64,000 nucleotides of DNA from Phaeotremella fagi (taxonomy: Eukaryota; Basidiomycota; Tremellomycetes; Tremellales; Phaeotremellaceae): positions 967,977 through 1,031,976 of the forward strand of contig BCHU01000013.1 of the NCBI GenBank assembly GCA_001599715.1, written 5' to 3'. Both the position numbers and the translations under genes were made by a program. Positions 58,581 to 64,000 of this stretch are shown in pieces; position 1 is the stretch's first letter, and each line of letters opens with the position of its first letter. The notes under the pieces are model-generated. The model searched no databases. It was not told the DNA's origin and saw only the letters and a program-made list of their open reading frames with translations.

Positions 58581-59161
58581 TCAATCACGTAACTCCCATC
58601 CTATCATAACGTTAGGATTACCCTCGCCAGAATCAATCAGACTTACCTGACCAATAGCCTCCTAAACCAAATTTTCCAGGTTGTCGACCATACACAGGAT
58701 ACCCAGAAAGATATCTGTCGAAACCAAATCCAAACTCATATCAACGACATATCCAATCGAGATCAATCCTTTACCCACCCTCCTAAACCACTATATCTTC
58801 TCCATGACGCGGCAGTATTTTCAATCCCCAATCCTGCACCGTAGCCCATAGCCCCGACCATTCCAGGCATACCCATAGCCTAAGTGTCCCGTCAGCCTAA
58901 ACTTCAAGTCCAAGAAAGAGGAAAACCTACACCAGCACCTAAACCTAACGTTGGACCTGGGTATCTAGTTCGTACAGCTGGATAAATCGCTAATCTCCCA
59001 CCACCTGGTAAAGCTATTGTAGGGAATGGCATCCTATTCGAAGGAAATCGATTAGTTGATTAACTCCTTCGGGATTTAAACTGCTGGAAAGGGTTTTGAA
59101 CTCACTCTTGAGGATTTACGTAGGGATGATGCATGAGATATGGATTGATGTTTACTGGCAT
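58581..59161 (-). CDS. Small Gly/Tyr/Met-rich protein, multi-exon
   Basis: Five exons join in phase from ATG 59161 (MPVNINPYLMHHPYVNPQEM) to TGA 58581, for a protein of about 120 residues. Middle: PTIALPGGGRLAIYPAVRTR, GPTLGLGAGAMGMPGMVGAM, GYGAGLGIENTAASWRRYSG; end: GYLSGYPVYGRQPGKFGLGG then YWSGWELRD. The introns have standard donors (GTGAGT, GTAGGT, GTGGGT, GTAAGT) and AG acceptors. Composition (Gly, Tyr, Pro, Met) is that of a low-complexity, prion-like or scaffold-type peptide. No family known to me. Existence is inferred from consistent splicing; the last exon is only 17 nt. Confidence 0.5.
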
Positions 59162-59831
59162 TATTTTGATAATTCTTTCTACTTGGGGAGTACAAGATAT
59201 GTAAGTTAACTAACGAGGATAATAAGTTTGGTAGATGCACTGTCAAAGTTCACTCCTTTGTTCCTTCGTTACCGTCGTATGCTTCGTATCAAAGGAGTGA
59301 AGATCGTTTCCTAGTGACTGGCTAGTGCGAAACCCCAGACCTTGACTACTGTACTGTACTTGCCAGCACAGCTTCAGGTGAAGATAAATCAACCACTTTG
59401 CCATTATAGAACTCGTTCGACAAGTAATTCTGCCAAAGAGTTCCTTCCTCACAACGACTGAGGCAGGAGTTACTGGTATGTATCACACGGAGATTTACGG
59501 CATTAGACTTTCTGATGGTCAAAAATAATCTAATCCCGCAATTCTCCGTGTACACACAGAATAGCCTTTCACGGCGCCGTGCGAATCGTCGGTTTTGACC
59601 TCTTAGGCAGGAGGTGCGTTACATATGAGGAATTTTATTTTTGAGTATTTACATATATTATGTCGTGATATCATGATCTTCATACAATGATCGACTGAGA
59701 CTTCTCTATCGAGTAGATACTATGGATACATAACATAAAGAATAAAGTGCAAAGGTTTAGATAAATTTCACAATCAGTAACATCAGGACAGGATTTTCCA
59801 GTAATTCTTCTTTCGATCCTCCGTGGTGATT
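59162..59831. other. Intergenic, no gene recognised
   Basis: Promoter of the Gly/Tyr-rich gene and 3' flank of the LtrA gene. A ctactgtactgtacttg cluster (59347-59363) is present; a 69-codon frame on the minus strand is not convincing. Confidence 0.35.
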
Positions 59832-62540
59832 TTAAGCATCTCGCGCTTTCTCTTCATCATACACCTGTCCAGTTCTGCGATGAAGCATAGCCAAAGCGAT
59901 CTAAAGTCGATTAACATCTGCGCGCCTTGCAGAAATGAAGGTGTTTACTTACAGTTGGTCCAAACACGTTAAAAAGATAGATCACGAATACGATAACCAA
60001 AGGAGTCTTATTCACAATCAACTGATATAGTTTGTTGTTAACCTCTACATCGCCAACATCGATAATTTCAATGTTTGCTGAACCGATATCCATCAATCCC
60101 AACAACGACAATGCTACTCCGGATATGATTAACGTTCCGTGGATGATCCAATGTGAACCACCTTTATATCTGTACCATAACATTGATCTCACTGCGCAGA
60201 AGATTAACACAAGTCCCTGATCCATTGTCAGCCAGGTTTCGTGAATTGCAGAAGCAACACTTACCGCCGCTGGGAACAACCACAATACACCACTGAACGA
60301 TTCTTGAATCGGATCCAAAACTATCTCATTAACCAATTCCCTAGCTTGTTCTCTGATTTCATCCCGTAAAGTCTCATTGGTCGTAAAAGTCGTGTCCAGT
60401 GCATAAAGACTTCCAAGATTTGTCAACATGTCGTCACTGACTAGTTTGTTATAGCTCTGACACGCGGTTCAGCCATCGAATCACACATAAGTTTAGGAGA
60501 TTAAAACCTACACTGGTTGTCTGGAGCATGATCTGACCGAAATATTGATAAGCAAGTAAAGTTGCATCATTGGCTGGTGAGCTGGAATTGATACTTGCAC
60601 CTATTTTCTCTAGTTCTTGTTGATAGCCTGGGAATAGCGGCAGTTGACCTAAATAACTCTCCGTTACCTGTTGCTGCGCTAGAGTTGGTAGAGTTCCGTT
60701 CGAGATGGCTTCGATGTTCCCAATGAAATCGTTTGCCACTACTACTACTCCGTTACCGAATGAGAAAACTGAGATTGTGTTCTGAATATAAGAGGTTCAG
60801 CGCTCAATTCACTCCTGTCAACCACCAGTAGATGAACTTACGACCATTCCAGCAATGAAACATAGTAAAACGAAATGTAACAGGAAATGCATCGATTGCC
60901 AGACGTAGCTACGAATGGGACCGATTTCGTCGGTAGTTCTGAAGCGGCCAAAGAGGAAGAACCACAAACAGAACATAATGGCGATAGCTGTTGTTGTTCA
61001 GATCGATTCACAGAATCATTACATCCACATCAACGCACCGAGGATCACTTGACCGTAAGTTGACCAATTTGAAGGTGAGAAGCCTGATAACGCCGCACTG
61101 AATGCCCTCACGATATCTGTAAATCCTTCACCCCTTTGATAGCAAAGTCAGCAACAGCTGGAGAGCTAGATTCGAACCTCACAAGATTATTAGTGTAAAA
61201 GCTCCATAACGTTCCGCAAGAGCATCAACCTTGACATATATTTTACTTTTTCTGGTAGCTTGAACCCATGTTCCCATCATCTCAACCAAGACTGCGAGAT
61301 AAAAGAATACAACTTTGATGATTGATTGGGCGGCTGTATTTGCTGGTATGGCTTCCGCTACGACGGTCAACACCACAGATAATACCAATGTGCGAGCGGT
61401 GAAGCGAATAGCTTTAGTTTCTCGACCTGCCCTTTTACCCATATGCGCACCTGTGAATTGTTAAACATTGACCAGTGATTTAGCTTTTTACTTACAAACA
61501 AGGTATTGAATAGTCAAGAGCGCTCGTGAAATAGCGAAAGATATCAGCACCGTTGACCAACTTGCAGCTGCTAAGTCTACTCGTCACCGATTAGTCAGCA
61601 TTACGTTCGGAAGCACAAAAAAGGTGACTTTGACGGACTGTTGTATATTCTCCCACTCTCTGTGATATCTGAGATGTAATCTGGATTACGAATATGTCCA
61701 GGATCCCAACCACCACTTGCAGCTCCCATGTACACGAATAGTCCTAATTGAAGTGCTTTGCAAAGCCGATGGAAAATGTCTTCGGATTGGAAACGAATAT
61801 CGTATTGCACTTGAGATACCCAAACCCAAGAAATTACCGCAAAGTACCTTGCAGAGATATGAGTTCTAGTTCACGACTCCTGAACCAAACTCACGAAAGA
61901 TATAAGGGAATAGCTATAGGAGTTGACAATTCGTGTGTGATGGTAAAGGACCCTAGTACTGCAACGACTACTAGATCTAACGGGGCACATTCAGCTAATC
62001 TAGACAATACTCATTGTCAACGTAATGAAAACCCACCATAAAACAATGATAGCCAAGTTGTAGCTATGTGTTCTTCCTCCATCCAAGGTCCTTTATCATC
62101 CTTCAGAGGTTTTCTCAGAAACGGTAGTCGAGTAACCCGAGTCTCATAAGCGGGTCCAAGACTTTTTGAAGTATCTATAGAGATATGACGACTGTTGGAA
62201 GGTCTTGATCTGATTCTTGGTCGGATACCATCATTTCTAGGTGGTCAACGGTTATCCGGCGATAATAAACGAACTTTTCATTATCTTTCACGCCATCTGA
62301 TGTCACCATGTCACGTTGTTCATGTTGATCAGATGCGTTTCTAAGAAGCCCATTGTCCCCACTAGGACTGCCCTCCGTGACAGTACCAGAACTTTGAGAT
62401 ACCTGTAAGGAAGGTCGAGGTCCTTTCGAACCATCAGCTCCTTTCGAACCATCAGTACCCATCCCGTTAATGGTGATTCAACACTTACCTGTAGTATGTG
62501 AGTCAAGATTGACATTGTCTTGCTTGACGGGCTCACTCAT
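59832..62540 (-). CDS. LtrA-family (low temperature requirement protein A) membrane protein
   Basis: Multi-exon gene, ATG 62540 (MSEPVKQDNVNLDSHTTG) to TAA 59832. Family blocks: LKDDKGPWMEEEHIATTWLS, LGLFVYMGAASGGWDPGHIR, MGKRAGRETKAIRFTARTLV, IKVVFFYLAVLVEMMGTWVQ, VDALAERYGAFTLIILGEGF (the 'AERFGLFTIIVLGE' hallmark), GGSHWIIHGTLIISGVALSL then LGLMDIG, and VFVIYLFNVFGPT. The final exon encodes IALAMLHRRTGQVYDEEKAR. About ten membrane helices. Biochemical role unknown. Exon 1 (phase 1) splices most simply to the AG at 62183-62184, giving TTDTSKSLGPAYETRVTRLP. Within that roughly 300-nt intron a 95-codon frame (62175-62462) could be an alternative exon but does not join in phase. Confidence 0.78.
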
Positions 62541-64000
62541 CGTGTATTGGTCTCAATTAAGATAGGGCTAAGTAGCATTTGCCCTAAGGTGACGTTAGAG
62601 TAAGTAAATGATTTAGATTGGAGTGGTTTATTATGGGAAGCGAAATGGGAAGCGGAAGTAAATATGCTTGATTGTGCTTTTTACGTCATTAATTTCTTGG
62701 CAACCAGAAATAAAAAGAAATAAAATAGACTCTTTACGGTGTGCTTTGTTTACGGCCAACGATGATGGGATAGTGATAGTCATGGTAATCATACCTCCAT
62801 GATTCAAAAACCAATGTCTTCATCTTCATCGTCGCAGGTTCTCTCACACTGTGTTTAGCAGGCACATCAAACGGGGATTGCGAGTTCTTTGCCTATTGAC
62901 TAACTCGTCTACAAAAAGTACTCCGCCCGTCGCGCAACAGCTCCTTCATATCTCCCAATAGCTGACATGTTTTAAGAGTAACTATCTTGACTTCCCATTC
63001 CCGCAGTCTGTCACCTTGACAACGAAATTAAGCTGGCGACTGATCAAGTCCATGTTCCTGAGCGCACGGGAGAGGTAACACGACAGCCCAGATAATTGCC
63101 CTATCTTGTCCTTTATCCCCTCTACCGCTTCAGAAAGGTGGATTCACTTTCCTCCTGTTCATCATCTTACACCCCGCAGCATCGATGAACAATGTGTAGA
63201 ATCGAGAATTCGTATCTCTTCCTTTAGTAATGCGTTTGAATTTCCTCAATTCATGTCGTCGCGAGAAGCATTGCAAGAGCTATAATCGTAAGTCTATATG
63301 CTTTGTTGAAAGGGTTGGTCTGCATATGAGACTTCGTCTCGTTCCAATGAGAGGAGAGGTCAAAGGAGATAGGGTGAAGCTACTCCCTGACTGTCGTCGC
63401 GGGCTGATAACCAGGGTGTGCTGACGATTACTAAATCGACAAGCATTATGATTTGCGACTAGCTCAAAGGCCAGACAATAAAAAAGAAGATTTTATTCCC
63501 AAATACTCAAATGCTTCACTCATTTGCGCATCTCTCTACAATAATCAGTACCATTCTCCAGCCTGGAGATCCGGAAGTAAAGCTGATGGTGACTCTCAAT
63601 GATCCTTGACTGGCACTGTCCCAGTCCATCTAAGTGGAAAATAGAATCGTGCCGAACATGCAACCTGTAGTCCCGGGCGTAAGATTTTCTATATTGTAAT
63701 ACGTCGAAGTCCAATTTACAGATTCACAACAGAAGAACATGGACACNGAATTGAAAGGAATCAAGTCTGGGCCGTTTTTGAGCTTAAACCGAAGAGGCCA
63801 CAGCCAGGATGCATGAAAGTTGTGTTTCGAGTGTTTAGCTGGGGTGGGGGTGGAGAAACGGTGTTCCAAAGGTGCCGCAGGGTGTAAAACCCACCACCCA
63901 GATCGACGTCCCTGCGTTCAAACACCCATTCCCTCCCCAACCCCGTCTTCACCCAAACAATGGGGTACCTCCCCTGTGTATCTACCACCATCTTCCCAGT
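62541..64000. other. Right-end region, no gene recognised; one ambiguous base
   Basis: Promoter of the LtrA gene at its left. Short frames occur, including a minus-strand one open to the window edge (63761-64000, TQGRYPIVWVKTGLGREWVF ... RRDVDLGGGFYTLRHLW) that could be part of an exon of a gene lying to the right. An N at 63747 marks uncertain sequence. I cannot assign anything here. Confidence 0.4.

Overview
This is an intron-dense nuclear window from a fungus, most probably a tremellomycete basidiomycete (Cryptococcus/Kwoniella type). Most genes carry three to eight small introns, usually 45-65 nt with GTRNGT donors and a CTRAY branch site just before AG. Genes lie on both strands with short spacers, and the recognisable housekeeping proteins are fungal: BUD6/AIP3, KNR4/SMI1, POP3, NUS1, GET3, a COQ11-like protein and polyubiquitin. 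There are no operons; models were built by joining exons by eye across splice sites and checking reading phase.

Layout. 1-4302 (-): 5' part of a large Rad5/Rad16/Uls1-type SNF2 ATPase running off the left edge. 4838-5883 (-): ribosomal protein uS8, whose 440-nt third intron carries a good candidate H/ACA snoRNA. 6301-7762 (+) POP3-like RNase P/MRP subunit; 7976-9245 (+) OTU deubiquitinase. 9844-16338 is an accessory block: five small related-looking two-exon genes on the minus strand (one frameshifted) surround a secreted histidine acid phosphatase (12092-13793, +). 16871-20240 (+) BUD6. 20578-21390 (-) alpha/beta hydrolase. 21971-23366 (-) R3HCC1L-like protein, divergent from 24232-25960 (+) polyubiquitin with six repeats and an 8-nt microexon. 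26428-28689 (+) a divergent endonuclease IV-fold protein that keeps all nine metal ligands. 28975-30076 (-) COQ11-like reductase. 30319-31751 (-) GET3. 32578-33093 (+) DUF2867-like protein.

33708-40116 (+) is a second unusual block: two tandem SNF2-type ATPase genes, each broken by a different single lesion, followed by a 52-codon C-terminal relic of a third. Then 40408-41547 (-) an F-box-like protein, 42547-44401 (-) a sugar/quinate-type MFS permease, 44997-46114 (-) an eIF4E2-like cap-binding protein with a histidine-rich tail, three single-exon orphans (46597-49265, +), a 55-residue Cys-containing protein (49608, +), NUS1 (50375-51292, -), KNR4/SMI1 (51600-54113, -), a BTB-like orphan (56066-58174, +), a small Gly/Tyr/Met-rich protein (58581-59161, -) and an LtrA-family membrane protein (59832-62540, -). 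The last 1.4 kb has no gene I can support and contains one ambiguous base (63747).

The genes mostly do not form one pathway. The accessory material (small tandem family, SNF2 decay cluster, orphans) is where new biology is most likely. The 7-mer TACAGTA/TACTGTA is visibly over-represented between genes throughout.
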